This document shows positions 1 to 9,809 of a stretch of 64,000 nt of DNA, piece by piece. A program made the position numbers and the translations under genes. The stretch comes from Korobacter sp963758505. GTDB lineage: Bacteria; Acidobacteriota; Terriglobia; Terriglobales; Acidobacteriaceae. The notes below the pieces were generated by a model that did not search any database, had not been told where the DNA came from, and saw only the letters and a list, made by a program, of their open reading frames with translations. The DNA is taken from the NCBI GenBank assembly GCA_963758505.1, contig CAVWVJ010000003.1:248001-312000 (forward strand). Reading direction: 5' to 3'. Positions within the stretch are counted from its first letter, which is position 1. Each line of letters opens with the position of its first letter.

Positions 1-358
1 CGAGATTGAAGAGATCCCGGATACCACCGGTAAACTTCTTCACGTCTCCTAGCTCCGGCTCGCCTACACCATTATGGATCCACTTTGCTTGGACTACGTA
101 CAAGTGCTTCTCTATCGCATCGTAATAAATCGCATCGATCCCGTTATCGTCACTACCGTCTACCACCGCCGTGGCTGAGTCGTCCACCGAAGCTTGCGCC
201 AAGTAATGAACTGAATACGCCGCAAGTGCTCTCGTGAGAAAGAAGTTCTCAATTGTTTTGGGATCCGTGTGTTTGGCTGAAATGTCGGTTAAATCTATCT
301 TGCCAGTGAACAGCTTCTGGATCTGCGAGTTAATCTGAGTTAGATGAATTATGCTCAT
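1..358 (-). CDS. AIPR-family abortive infection protein (N-terminal part only)
   Basis: Only the first 119 codons lie in the window; the gene reads leftwards from ATG at 358 and runs off the edge. Residues 67-79 read DGSDDNGIDAIYY and 86-93 LYVVQAKW, the D...QxK pattern of the N-terminal PD-(D/E)XK-like domain of AIPR (abortive infection phage resistance) proteins. GEPELGDVKKF at 99-109 also fits that family. AIPR proteins are anti-phage effectors thought to act as nucleases. The frame is unbroken over the visible part, unlike most cargo to its right. No clear Shine-Dalgarno precedes the ATG. A generic restriction-type nuclease is the alternative; the rest of the gene is needed to decide. Confidence 0.62.
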   Translation of the reverse strand, partial: MSIIHLTQINSQIQKLFTGKIDLTDISAKHTDPKTIENFFLTRALAAYSVHYLAQASVDDSATAVVDGSDDNGIDAIYYDAIEKHLYVVQAKWIHNGVGEPELGDVKKFTGGIRDLFNL

Positions 359-603
359 ATGATCTGGTTGGATTGTGGCCGGTTCTACGTTTTTGAGGCT
401 CCTGGTTGATATTCCACTACTGTTGCGTAAGAGGTCAGGCCCACAGTGTCAACCGAAAAATTCTAACACCATCACTTCGGAGATTTTGGCAAGGCTGTTC
501 CATTCGGAGGCTTGCTGAGTGATCCTCATTCTATAAGAACGATTTTCCTCCACTGATACCGCCCGTCCTTCCTCCTGCTGTCCGGCATGGAGGAACGACT
601 CAG

Positions 604-933
604 ATGCCGAAGAAGAAGTCCAAACGCCGCCCGATACCGTACGCCAAAATCCAAAAGATGCTCGCCGCTGGCAAGACTTACAAGGAAATTGCCATCTCGC
701 TTGATCGATTTGACGAGAAATCCGCCGACCCGACGAAGCCGATTCGGGGAATCGTGTGCCGCATGAAGAAGCACGGCTACAAAGATTCGAAGGGGAAGAC
801 CGTGAAGCTTAAATCTGGGAAAGTATCTGTGACAAAGGAGTATATCGGAGAGAATCGGCCAAACAGGAAAAACATCCCTACCATGGAGTCATCAACGGTT
901 CGCCAGCTCGAACCGAGCTTGAATCGAGACTAA
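604..933 (+). CDS. Small basic helix-turn-helix-like hypothetical protein
   Basis: 109 residues, strongly basic (Lys/Arg-rich start and centre). The stretch IQKMLAAGKTYKEIAISLDR (residues 16-35) looks like an HTH of the kind found in resolvase or sigma-type DNA-binding proteins. A good ribosome binding site (GGAGG, about 10 bases upstream) supports ATG 604. It stands alone, 245 bases from the divergent AIPR-like gene and 97 bases before the broken nuclease. I do not recognise a named family. A DNA-binding regulator of the neighbouring defence-type genes is possible but is only inference. Confidence 0.6.
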   Translation: MPKKKSKRRPIPYAKIQKMLAAGKTYKEIAISLDRFDEKSADPTKPIRGIVCRMKKHGYKDSKGKTVKLKSGKVSVTKEYIGENRPNRKNIPTMESSTVRQLEPSLNRD

Positions 934-1030
934 CCCACGATGGCCAAAACCCACGTTTTAACCATTTCCGGGTTGCGCTACGAGTGCTGCTGGTCCAGAA
1001 TTCGGTTGTCCGTTCACAGCAAGAGGGAAA

Positions 1031-1958
1031 ATGGCCAAGCGAGACGACTCCGTTATTCCTGCAAAGTTAACGTACACTCCTGCGGAACCGGTTTCTTTGA
1101 GATCGCATCCCGAGTATGACGAAGCTTGGGTTGAACGCCAGATCAACACCAAACCAGCAGCACTTGGGCTTGGCGCTGTGAAAATCAAGCGCTCTCAATT
1201 AAGCCAGAAGAAAGGTGGTCGTCTCGACATTCTTGCCGAAGACGAATCGAATCAGTTCCTGTTCACGATTGAGTTAATGGTCGGTTCGCTCGATTCGAGT
1301 CATATTATTCGTGCCATCGACTACTGGCAACGGGAGAAGGCTCGGGAACGGCGGGACGGGTGGGAGACTGTCACCGTCATCGTTGCAGAAGATATTCGGC
1401 AGACCCGCTTCTATAATGTCGTACGCTTCCTCAGTGAACGAATGCCGCTGGTTGTGATTGAAATGCATGCGCTTCAGGTGGGCAAGCATTTAACCCTTAC
1501 GTTCAATACGCTAAACAACGAAAGGGACCAACCTGACACGACACCGCTTGAGCAAGATACAGTGGAAGTGAATGCCGACTACTGGGCTGAGAAAGCATCA
1601 CCGGAGTCTGTTGATATTGCTAAACGGCTCGGGGCGATCATCAAGAAAGTAGATGCACACGCTGCTATCAATTGGAATCAGCAGTTTCTCGGGATACGCG
1701 TTGGGAACAGAGCCGTCAATTTCGTGATCTTTGTTCCTAAGAAGCAGTTCGTTCGGGTTCACGCTCGTATCCGACACAGACGGATGGACGAAGAAGCTGA
1801 ATAAAGCAGGCTTTGAGGTCATCGGCGGTACGCCGGGCCGGAGCGTTCACTTCCGCGTTACCAAGCAAAATGTTAGCGGACAGAAACTTCTGCTCCAAAA
1901 GTTGTTCTCAGAATGCTATGAGGCTCGCACCGGTGGGGACTACGAAGAAGAGGAATGA
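1031..1958 (+). pseudogene. PD-(D/E)XK (NucS/DUF91-like) nuclease-type protein, frameshifted
   Basis: The first frame gives 257 residues, but from about 1765 the coding pattern continues in the next frame (DTDGWTKKLNKAGFEVIGG) to a stop at 1958, so a single-base indel splits one protein of about 305 residues. Residues 63-83 carry GRLDILAEDE...FTIELM, resembling the NucS/DUF91 nuclease core in which an Asp is followed by E-x-K; here the Lys position is Met83, so the active site may also be compromised. The C-terminal part resembles the small domain at the end of DUF5655-type proteins, a weak match. No close operon partner. A sequencing error could explain the shift, but neighbouring genes are broken too. 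Confidence 0.6.
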
Positions 1959-1982
1959 TAGACAGCCTCAACGTTCGTTGTT

Positions 1983-2468
1983 TCAGCTGCCCTCTGCTTG
2001 AACTCTCTGGCTCATCTCTTCCATCCAGCTCGCTTCGGCCCTGTCGATGGCATCCTCGGCACTTGCCGCTCCACTGGCCACTTCTATCAGCGCCATCGAA
2101 TAGCTCGCCACTGTGTTGATGGACCCGAAAATGAGCCAACGAAGCTGATCATCGTTCGGCACGGCCTCGTACATCGGGGTCGAGACCTTGTAACGTACCT
2201 CGCCATCGCTGAAATCCATCACGAAGCCACCGGCAAGGTCCCAGTTGGCACGGCAGAGCGCTTCGGCCATGGCGGATCGGTGGTAAATGGGAACGAACAA
2301 CGGGATTGCTATTTGCGTTCGAAGCACATCATCGGAATGCCGAATCACTAACCGGGCACCCACTGCCCCGGCCTGAATGAAGGCGCTGATCTGTGCATCC
2401 ACAGTTTGCAAACCCGTGGTCACGTTGTTGTCCCGGCAGAACTGCTCGACGGTTTCGATCACGGTCAT
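1983..2468 (-). CDS. YbjN-like (type III secretion chaperone-like fold) protein
   Basis: 161 residues when started at ATG 2468, which has GGGAGAGG five bases upstream; an upstream GTG at 2474 would sit on top of that site and is less likely. The layout fits the YbjN family: strands around LVIRHSDDVLRTQIAIPLFV, helices with many aliphatic residues, then MDFSDGEVRYKVSTPM and a helical C-terminus. YbjN proteins are small and often linked to stress responses, without a known enzymatic activity. The gene is intact and is divergent from the small gene at 2566, with an inverted repeat between them. The family assignment is by pattern only. Confidence 0.55.
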   Translation of the reverse strand: MTVIETVEQFCRDNNVTTGLQTVDAQISAFIQAGAVGARLVIRHSDDVLRTQIAIPLFVPIYHRSAMAEALCRANWDLAGGFVMDFSDGEVRYKVSTPMYEAVPNDDQLRWLIFGSINTVASYSMALIEVASGAASAEDAIDRAEASWMEEMSQRVQAEGS

Positions 2469-2528
2469 ATGCACCTCTCCCGTCGGACAGCAAGGGTCGG
2501 AACGGAGGTATCAACCGCGTGATACCAG

Positions 2529-2553
2529 TTCAGGACGACGTTGCTGTCCTGAA
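2529..2553. promoter_or_regulatory. Perfect 8-bp inverted repeat in divergent region
   Basis: TTCAGGAC, nine-base spacer, GTCCTGAA. It lies between the divergent starts of the YbjN-like gene (2468) and the small gene at 2566, just upstream of the latter's GGAGG. It looks like an operator for a dimeric regulator. There is no T-run, so a terminator is unlikely. Confidence 0.35.
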
Positions 2554-2565
2554 GTGGAGGACACG

Positions 2566-2760
2566 ATGCCGAATATCTGGGGAAGGAGAGGCAATCTGAT
2601 TGGCTGCACGGTTGAGGGATCGAACGGGACGAAGGTCTATGACGAGAAGAGCCAACCAGCAGGATCGGTGACTGGCACTGGAACCTACGACAAGAATGGG
2701 AGAAAGGTCACGGACAGCAAGGAGCCGGGATTGCTGCTGGTTTACTCGAAGAAAAGATGA
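2566..2760 (+). CDS. Small hypothetical protein, 64 aa
   Basis: ATG 2566 is preceded by GGAGG at a spacing of six to seven bases, a better start than any upstream codon in the same frame. The protein is rich in Gly, Thr and Lys (TVEGSNGTKVYDEKSQPAG, then GTGTYDKNGRK), a beta-strand-like repetitive pattern with no signal peptide and no Cys pair. I do not recognise the family. It is divergent from the YbjN-like gene and 142 bases before the end of the broken MACPF-like gene. Confidence 0.5.
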   Translation: MPNIWGRRGNLIGCTVEGSNGTKVYDEKSQPAGSVTGTGTYDKNGRKVTDSKEPGLLLVYSKKR

Positions 2761-2902
2761 GGCTCAAATCCAAATCAGCCATGGGCTAATTGGACAACGA
2801 TTCGGGACCCGTCGGAAAGCTTGTGGGAATAGTCTTCCTTGTGCAGAGCCAAAGCTTTTCATTACTTGGGGGGAGCATCGTTATTCGAAATCTCTCCAGT
2901 TG

Positions 2903-4511
2903 TTAGTGCAACAGGAAAGGGATATACGGGAGTGTAAAGTGCTGCTCTGAGCGGGTCACTTGGTAGCGACCTGTTGTCGACGTAATTGCTATCCCAAATT
3001 CTATATGAAACGGTGTTGAAGTCACCATGTGATAGATTTTGTTCGCGGCCACGATCTGGTCGGATCCGGTGTTCGTGTTGTGAATCAGAAATTGTCCCAC
3101 CGTCCCCGACCACCATTCTTGATTCTGGGGCATGCAAACCGCTGCACAGAAGCTAAATTGTCCACGAGCTTCCGCAACTCTCGTGTCATTCCCTTGGGTC
3201 CGACCGATCTCTGTCCACCCGTTTGTTTTCGGGTCAATAGAAACCCATACTATGCGCTCAGGCAGCTCTCTGGGACGCACAAATGTTGGCTGAGGGCAAT
3301 CAGAGGCCGTTTTCCCGCAAGCGGCAGCTGTGGCCGCTAACTGTCGAGACACTGTTTCGGCCTGATCATGCTCGACTAAATACGCTTTGTAATCGAATCC
3401 TCCGAACAACTCAGGGTGGGCAGCGATGTATTCTAACCCTCCAATTAAACGCTTTAGCCTCATATATTGAACGCCAGCAGCGTCCAGAAATATCCCTTGT
3501 TGGCCTTCAATTCTCGGTCCAAGAGCACCATATTTCTTCGTCGTCATGAAAATCGGCCACAAGAATTCCCCGTCGGCCGAACTTTAGTCAGAAGTTCCTC
3601 GGCATACTTTTTGACATGCTCAAGGTCTGTTGGGATATCGTCATTTGGACCTTGGCGGAGGATTGAAATGTCAAGCCGTCCGTGCGTCACTAGATCTTTA
3701 AAGGTCGTCATAGTCTGGACATCCAACGAGTTGCCGTAAGCTGCGGCAGAAAAAGTTGCCTTCACGGAGCTTTGTTCCTCTTCCGAACTGGAACTGGCGT
3801 TCAAGATGGCAGAAAAGCTACCCCCGGTTACGATTCCTACGATGAACTGATCACCGCATAATTCACGAAATTTGAATGGATCCTTCTTCACCGCCGTAGC
3901 CTTCGGTGTCAGAGTCGTGGACTTTAGGAAACGAGTCACGTTTTCTACTGTCTCATTTATCAGTGATCTCTTCCAAATTTGGTCATCCTCTTGCTGCTAG
4001 CGTACGCTACAGCTACATTGCCACTGTAAGCTCCTGAACTGAATGACGCAGAGGCGTTAATTGAAAGCGTATTTAAGAGATCCTCACCATCCGTGGTGTG
4101 GGTCATTTTGAAATCTACCTGCTGCGGGTCAACCCCCGAACCACCCTCAGGCACGACCGTAATCAACTCACTTTTTCCGTCGTCGAACACAACGCACTGA
4201 TCCTTGATCTCATTTGTCGCCGAATCGTAGCCCCTCCCGATCCGAGCGTCTGAGCGACCCGGTGGAATAGCAAGAGTGCTAGTGCTCGTCGCATAATCAC
4301 TTACGAACTGCGATAATGGAACGCCGCCCACCGTGCGAGGATCGGTTTTGTCTAAGGGAGAAACTGCGGAAGTCTGGGGAACTGTGGGGGGGCTGATTTG
4401 GGCACTGATCGAGGGCCCGGAGATGGCAATGAGGGTAGCGAGAAGACAGAACCTACTTAACGAGCGAGGATCTGTAAAGGAGCAACGCTCCCACTTGCAT
4501 AAACCCTCCAT
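2903..4511 (-). pseudogene. Secreted MACPF-like protein, broken by two frameshifts
   Basis: Three consecutive minus-strand pieces in three frames (4511-3960, about 3970-3544, about 3565-2903) join into one protein of roughly 535 residues. The first has a signal-peptide-like segment (FCLLATLIAISGPSISAQ). The second contains CGDQF, six residues, then GG, which matches the MACPF/perforin signature (Y/W-G-T/S-H-F, six residues, GG). Each junction is explained by one indel, since the translation resumes at once (SLINETVENVTRF after the first; FLWPIFMTTKKYG after the second). MACPF proteins form membrane pores and serve as toxins or effectors. As it stands the gene cannot make a full product. Confidence 0.6.
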
Positions 4512-4781
4512 AAGATGCGCACAATAATGTCAAATCATTCAATTGCTCTAGCGGCTGGCAGTGAAGAAAGGAGGAAATTGCCAGAGCTGATTGCAATCCA
4601 AAACGATACGAGCGAATGGTCGTGTTGCAAAATTGCAAGCGTGATCTCTACTCATGTCACCTTGGTCTTCCAACCCTCTCAAAAACTCCGTATTACTCAC
4701 ACTTCCAAACAACAATCCAATGATACCGAGATGTGTTTTGCTGCTGTTCACTTCTGACTAAAGGCATTAGCGGAGGTAACA

Positions 4782-5668
4782 ATGGTTCTGATTCAGTTTC
4801 CCCAACCTTCTCAACCGGTGGCTTCCGGGCGAGCCGATGGCATCCCCTGGATACTTTGCTCACCCAACTATCTCCGGGTTCGCACCGGGCCTTCCGGGTG
4901 GCCCTAAATGGCCTTTCCCGGTTCCTTTCCAGGAGCACGGTTGAGGCTTCGGCCTTCCCATGGCACACATTGAGATATGCCGACTCTGTCCGCATCCGGG
5001 CGTTCTTGGGCCAGCACTACTCGGCTAACTCAGCCAACTTCTCAATTTCGGCATTCCGGGCGGTAATGAAGGAGTGCTGGCGGCTGGGCCGACTCGATAC
5101 CGACACGTATCACCGAGTCATCGACATTCCCCGTTTCCGTGGAAACAACGAGGGTGCTGGCCGTGCCTTGACCAAAGAGGAGTTGGCTCACTTGCTAGAT
5201 GCTTGCTTGTCGGATGCTCCGTTGCTGGCATCCGGGATGCTGCCATTCTCGCCTGCTTGTACGGTGCAGGCCTCCGCCGGGCAGAGATGTGCGGCTTGAT
5301 GGTAGGAGACTACAAGGACGGCAAGCTCTCGTTCACCGGCAAGGGGCAAAAGTGCCGCACCGTTCCGCTCAGCCCAGAGTCCAATCAAGTGATAGAGCGC
5401 TGGCTGACTGTGAGAGGATCCGGCCGGTGATGTTTGTATCCATCAACAAAGGCGGGCGGATGGGAAGCACAGCCCTGAATGGGCGTTCCCTGAGCGTGAT
5501 CCTAAACAAGCGGGCGGATCAGGCTGGAGTGGCCGATTCACCTCGCACGACCTACGCCGTTCATTTGCAACTCACATGTTGGAATCAGGAGTGGATGTGT
5601 TGGCGGTCAAGAATCTCCTTGGACATTCAGATGTGAGCACAACTCAGCGTTACGATAAGCGAGAATAA
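4782..5668 (+). pseudogene. Tyrosine recombinase (phage integrase family), multiply frameshifted
   Basis: Pieces in three frames assemble into a XerC/D-like recombinase. ATG 4782 has GGAGG upstream and opens MVLIQFPQPSQPVASG; the SAM-like core-binding domain continues in another frame (SPGSHRAFRVALNGLSRFL); the catalytic domain begins in a third frame with the first active Arg in YGAGLRRAEMCGL. The last piece, 5537-5668, has HDLRRSF (H-x-x-R), LLGHSDVSTTQRY (second His and the Tyr nucleophile) and ends in TAA at 5668. At least three or four indels are needed. It is distinct from the integrase at 17,421 and is probably a remnant of an earlier insertion into the same element. Confidence 0.75.
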
Positions 5669-5754
5669 GCGCTCAAGAGGGAGGGCATGAATCATACGGG
5701 TACGATACGTATCGGGGCGGCGTAGTACTCGGTCCTGCTGAGGCGAAGAACCAG

Positions 5755-6957
5755 TTACAGGGCGTGCTCTCGGTCAGCAAGCCACTGTTTCGACGACTCT
5801 TGCAAATTCCTGAGTTTTGAGGGGCTGAGCTTCGAGTCCTTGAACACTCTAAGTGATAGGTAACCATCTGCGCCATCGAATACCCAAGCATGAAATAGAC
5901 GATCCGGACGATTCTGAAACATGATGTCGATGTTGTACCCACCAAGAAGCGAATCTTCAGCGAAATACACCACAATGAATTTGCTCTTACAATATTCTCT
6001 CTCCCACCCCTCCAGCTGATGATTTTCATCATCTGTACCGTTAGCATAATCGGTAAGTACCCGACGCAGGAATAAAACCTCCTCTTGCCTGTAGACCGCA
6101 TAATATCTTTCCAGCTGATCCGGGGTTGGCGTGCTTGCCCGTTCGTCGGAGGCGGCGGTACGAAGCGCCGCCTTTTGGTCCAAGGAATTAGCGATCTGGA
6201 TCAGCTGAGGCGACATCATTTGTCTCAACTTCCCAAGTATATTTTTGGTATTGTGGTCCGGCCACAAAGCATTACTTTGAGCGTAATACCAATACGCCTT
6301 CAGGATGTCTCGCCTAACGCAGGCATCCCTTCTGTTGGTGGGATTTGCATAAAAATCTGCCAAGGTGTCACAGGCATAAGCTCCCTTTGGTGCGGCACAC
6401 GCCTGTGCTAGCATTTCTTCGCCTTCCCCGCATCTATCCGCACCCAATCCTCCACCCATATAGTACAAACCGAGCCACGACTTTCCATAAATGCTGCCCT
6501 TGGCAGCCGCCAGCTTCAAATAAGGAAGAGCACCTTCGAAGTCTTGATGTCCCAGTCGCTCGGACGCCCTTTCCGCTTCTTCAAAACCGGGCTCTCCAAG
6601 AAAGTACGCAACCATAGCAGGGGCAGGACCTTTCTCCTCGTCTGATGATGCATTATCGTCAGATTCTCCCCCTTCCGGAGCCTTCAGATCGGAAGGCGCA
6701 TCAGACCGTTCCGCTGTCGTCGTTTCTACATCTTCACCGGAAACACGCCGGGCGACTCTTTCAGGGTGGTCGGCCTTGAAATAAAAAGCCCCTAATCCTG
6801 CAATTGCTAGACCGATGAAGCCGAGGAGGATAACAGTAAGCGCCTTCTGAGTGGGCGTCCACGATTCAGAAATCTGTGTTCGTATCTGACCCGAGTCACA
6901 ATGGATACATATCGTACTTCCTTTTTTGTATTGAATCCCGCATCGATTGCAACACAT
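5755..6957 (-). CDS. Zinc-ribbon, membrane-anchored Sel1-repeat-like protein
   Basis: 400 residues, intact. The N-terminus has a Cys4 zinc ribbon (MCCNRCG ... CIHC within 20 residues), then one membrane segment (about 40-60, LTVILLGFIGLAIAGLGAFYF core), an acidic Ser/Glu/Asp-rich linker (about 75-110), then helical pairs such as EGALPYLKLAAAKGSIYGKS that resemble Sel1/TPR repeats, and a C-terminal globular part without a family I recognise. The order suggests a cytoplasmic ribbon and an extracytoplasmic repeat domain. The next gene downstream on the same strand orientation (7139-7660) also carries zinc ribbons, so the pair may function together. Its integrity among broken neighbours suggests retained use or recent arrival. 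Confidence 0.6.
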   Translation of the reverse strand: MCCNRCGIQYKKGSTICIHCDSGQIRTQISESWTPTQKALTVILLGFIGLAIAGLGAFYFKADHPERVARRVSGEDVETTTAERSDAPSDLKAPEGGESDDNASSDEEKGPAPAMVAYFLGEPGFEEAERASERLGHQDFEGALPYLKLAAAKGSIYGKSWLGLYYMGGGLGADRCGEGEEMLAQACAAPKGAYACDTLADFYANPTNRRDACVRRDILKAYWYYAQSNALWPDHNTKNILGKLRQMMSPQLIQIANSLDQKAALRTAASDERASTPTPDQLERYYAVYRQEEVLFLRRVLTDYANGTDDENHQLEGWEREYCKSKFIVVYFAEDSLLGGYNIDIMFQNRPDRLFHAWVFDGADGYLSLRVFKDSKLSPSKLRNLQESSKQWLADREHAL

Positions 6958-7138
6958 CTCTACACCCTATCAATGTAAGAAGTGCGACCCTTATTCAGTT
7001 CGCCGTGGAAAGCTGCTCCATCGTTTTTGTCGCTGCATCACATCGACCCTCGCCTGATCTGCATTTATATCGAAGTAGTTACCGGAGTATTAATCGGCAG
7101 TCCTCTACGAGAACTGGGGTTAGGAAAGTGCATCGCCG

Positions 7139-7660
7139 TTAGATCGGCACATCTTTCCCTTTTACCACCCTGCAGTAATACATATAGTTGCCCCGTCCGG
7201 CGAAAATAAACCAATAACTAATTCCCACGAGACCGCTTGTAAGAATCGCTCCGACGAAGGCGATCAGCGATGGCAACCACAACCCTTTGGTTAATGCCCA
7301 GATCGCTCCAAAGAGAAATCCCGCCCAGTTCCACTTACCTTTGTAGTTCTCCCCACTCTCGTAAATTCGCCGAAACTCTTCACGGTAATAAGGGGGAAAT
7401 GCAGAAAATGTCGGATCGAAGCTCACCCGTGGAACACTTACGACAGGTAAATTAAGAGAAGTGTTCCCGGCGTACGCAGCCGTCGCCAACCCGCAGTTGC
7501 TGCAAAAAGGCCGTTGCCCCGTGGGCTGACCGCACCGACTGCAATATCGAATCGGCGTGGTTCCTTGCGCCATCGGCGAGCCGCATGAAGAGCAATATTT
7601 TTCAGCCGATTCAACACTTGCACCGCACGTAATACATTTGGTCACTGCACTCGACGACAT
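7139..7660 (-). CDS. Zinc-ribbon protein with DUF2628-type membrane domain
   Basis: 173 residues. Three CxxC-type pairs occur in the first 60 residues (CITCG, CSSCG, CSRCG, CSNCG), forming tandem zinc ribbons. A linker follows and then YREEFRRIYESGENYKGKWNWAGF, the charged stretch that precedes DUF2628 membrane domains, with two hydrophobic segments (FGAIWALTKGLWLPSLIAFV and SGLVGISYWFIF). Proteins of this build are widespread small membrane proteins of unknown role. It is transcribed in the same direction as the Sel1-like gene, 181 bases upstream of it. It is intact. Start ATG 7660 is the first Met of the frame; upstream sequence shows only a weak purine-rich site. Confidence 0.65.
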   Translation of the reverse strand: MSSSAVTKCITCGASVESAEKYCSSCGSPMAQGTTPIRYCSRCGQPTGQRPFCSNCGLATAAYAGNTSLNLPVVSVPRVSFDPTFSAFPPYYREEFRRIYESGENYKGKWNWAGFLFGAIWALTKGLWLPSLIAFVGAILTSGLVGISYWFIFAGRGNYMYYCRVVKGKDVPI

Positions 7661-7998
7661 TGGGTTCGTCCTCTCCGCTTTATTCTCATGGGCGAGTCCC
7701 CAACCAACCCCTTGTTTTCTCGCCCAATCTCGCTAGGTTGGCTATTGGCACAACAGTGAGCCGTACAATTACAATCTCGTTTCGGCCTTATAGCACACGT
7801 CGATATTCTCTATCTAGTGATCTCCGTACTTAACACTGTTGGCATCCGCAACCGATCCAAGCTTGTGTGTGTGCAAATCATTTCACAGATCGTAGAGGCG
7901 TCGGTGCTGAGCCGTACAAAGCAGTTTTGTATTTACTTCCACCGTTGGGGAGATCGTAGCTCCGGTTAGCGAATAACTGTGTCCGATGGAGGATACTC
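7661..7998. other. Intergenic region, nothing recognised
   Basis: 338 bases between the divergent zinc-ribbon gene and the FG-GAP pseudogene. I see no tRNA, hairpin terminator or persuasive open frame; promoters for both flanking genes presumably lie here. Confidence 0.5.
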
Positions 7999-9414
7999 AT
8001 GCGAGCCTTTGTTTTCATCTGTAGTCTCTTTCTTGCCCTGAACGGCTTCGCTCAGGTGACCTTCACAACTGATGATCAAAGCATCCAGCAATCTAGGCCC
8101 ACGGTGACGGGGCCCTCAATCGAGACGGCTGGCCCGACCTTGCTGTCGTCGACGGTCCGCTCTACATCTACTTCGGTATCGGCAATAAGAATTTCAATCT
8201 CGCCTACGTCGTCAATGGTGTCCCTTCCAATGTGACCAGCATGCGTACTGCCGACATGAACGGTGACGGTATTTTGGATCTCGTCATGTCAAATGGAACC
8301 ACTGCTGTGACAATCATGTATGGCACGGCCAGCGGGAGCTTCACATCCGGAACCACCGTGAACTTCGGAACGATAGTGAGTTCGGTTGAGCTTGGCGATT
8401 AAACGGAGACGGCAAGATCGATTGGTCGGAGCAAACAAAATTTTCTTGAACCAAGGTAATGGCGTTTTCAAGGCTTCCAGTCAGACGCTGACTTTGGCAT
8501 ATCCGGGTTGGATGGGTTTAGCTGATGTGACTCGTGACGGCAAGCTAGACATCGTGGGAATGGGCACGAAAGGGATCGGTATCTGGAAGGGTAAAGGCGA
8601 TGGCACATTCACGGTACCCACTTCTTATCTGACGTTGCCTGTTCATTGTTCCAAGACGAGTGGCTGTTTCGACGAGGTGGACGGGTTTGCTACCGGCGAC
8701 TTCTACGGCAGCGGCAACATAGACATCGTGTGGCTGCAAGATCACTACAAAAACGACGACTACGACCTGCTCAACCCTTGGTCAACGGTCTACACGTACA
8801 AGAACGACGGTTCGGGGCCTACACACGCACACACTCGTTGAACGTGAAATACCGGGCTGACACCATCATCGCAGCGGACTTGAATGGAGACCACCGATTG
8901 GATCTCCTCTTCTCGTTCCCAATTACCGTGGCCCGAACGGCTATTTCCTTCTGGCGAACGGTGCGGGTACCTTCAGTGCTACAACCCATCCAGCGCCGTG
9001 GGGGATCGAGGAGGGTTATCTGTCGTTTACTCGTGATATGGGACTCACATCTCGGCAGGATGTGATTCAGTACGTGGGCGGATATGTCGGACCGTTCACG
9101 GCGATCTATTTCAACACCACTCCCGTTACGAACTGCCGACCGCGAATTCCTCCAAGCTCGCCGCTCGGATTTGTTCACCGGCGAATAACAGCAAAACAGC
9201 TTCCACCTCCGTAACAATCAACGGGAGTGGGAACTCGCCTGCGGGAGTGCAGCGGATGGAAATCTACGTTGACGGTGTGAAGAAGGCAGATGCTTGGTCA
9301 GATCAAATCGTCAAGACTTACACGCTGACAGCGGGCAAGCATCGGGTAACGGTGGTTGCGGTTGACATGTACGAGGGAACGGCATCGACGGTGTCGAACA
9401 TCACGGTTCCGTAG
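7999..9414 (+). pseudogene. Secreted FG-GAP/VCBS-repeat protein with Ig-like C-terminus, shredded
   Basis: It starts with a clear signal peptide (MRAFVFICSLFLALNGFAQ). Calcium-binding-like FG-GAP loops can then be read only by changing frame: NRDGWPDLAVVDG, DMNGDGILDLVMSNG, NGDGKIDW, DVTRDGKLDIVG, DLNGDHRLDLLF. The end (ANNSKTASTSVTINGSGN ... VTVVAVDMYEGTASTVSNI) is a bacterial Ig-like domain ending at the TAG of 9412-9414. At least six indels are required; for example GGCGATTAAACGG at about 8395-8407 lacks one T that would restore D-L-N-G-D-G. Extracellular proteins of this type usually bind surfaces or act as integrin-like adhesins. It has clearly lost function. Confidence 0.75.
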
Positions 9415-9536
9415 ATGGCCTGCCGCTGCCCTACAGGTTCTCAGAATTGCTAAAGACCCATGCAGCGAGAGTGGCGGCTTCCAGAGAGGGGCCATGCGGC
9501 GTGGATTTTACCTAAGACGTGTCTCCGTCACCCCCT

Positions 9537-9620
9537 CCAAGTGCTGCTTCGGAGTAGTTAGTCGGCGAGACACGTCGGGGGCCAAGTGCTGCTTCGGAGT
9601 CGGCGAGACACGTCGGGGGC
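9537..9620. repeat. Two-copy direct repeat of about 40 bp
   Basis: Copy 1 (9537-9581) and copy 2 (9582-9620) share CCAAGTGCTGCTTCGGAG and CGAGACACGTCGGGGGC; copy 1 has a short insertion in the middle. A diverged inverted version of the CGAGACACGTC part lies at about 9513-9523. It follows the FG-GAP pseudogene. The number of copies is too small for a CRISPR array. Confidence 0.5.
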
Positions 9621-9809
9621 ACAGTGCTTGGGTCGAAGTGTTCCGTGATGCAAACCGGCCCACTGGCGGTCACCTAAACAGGAGGGTCACGGGACATGTG
9701 CTTGCGCAAAGTGCTTCCGGCAACAACATCTCATCCGGTGCAGCGAAGTCTCCCGGTATACTGCTTGCCCAGCACGTAAACGGGGAAGTGTGCAAGTCAA
9801 GGCTTGAGA

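Noticed and set aside
9537..9620. CRISPR-like repeats
   Set aside because: Only two units and no constant spacer length; no cas genes. The pair at 16,877 is likewise tandem with no spacers.
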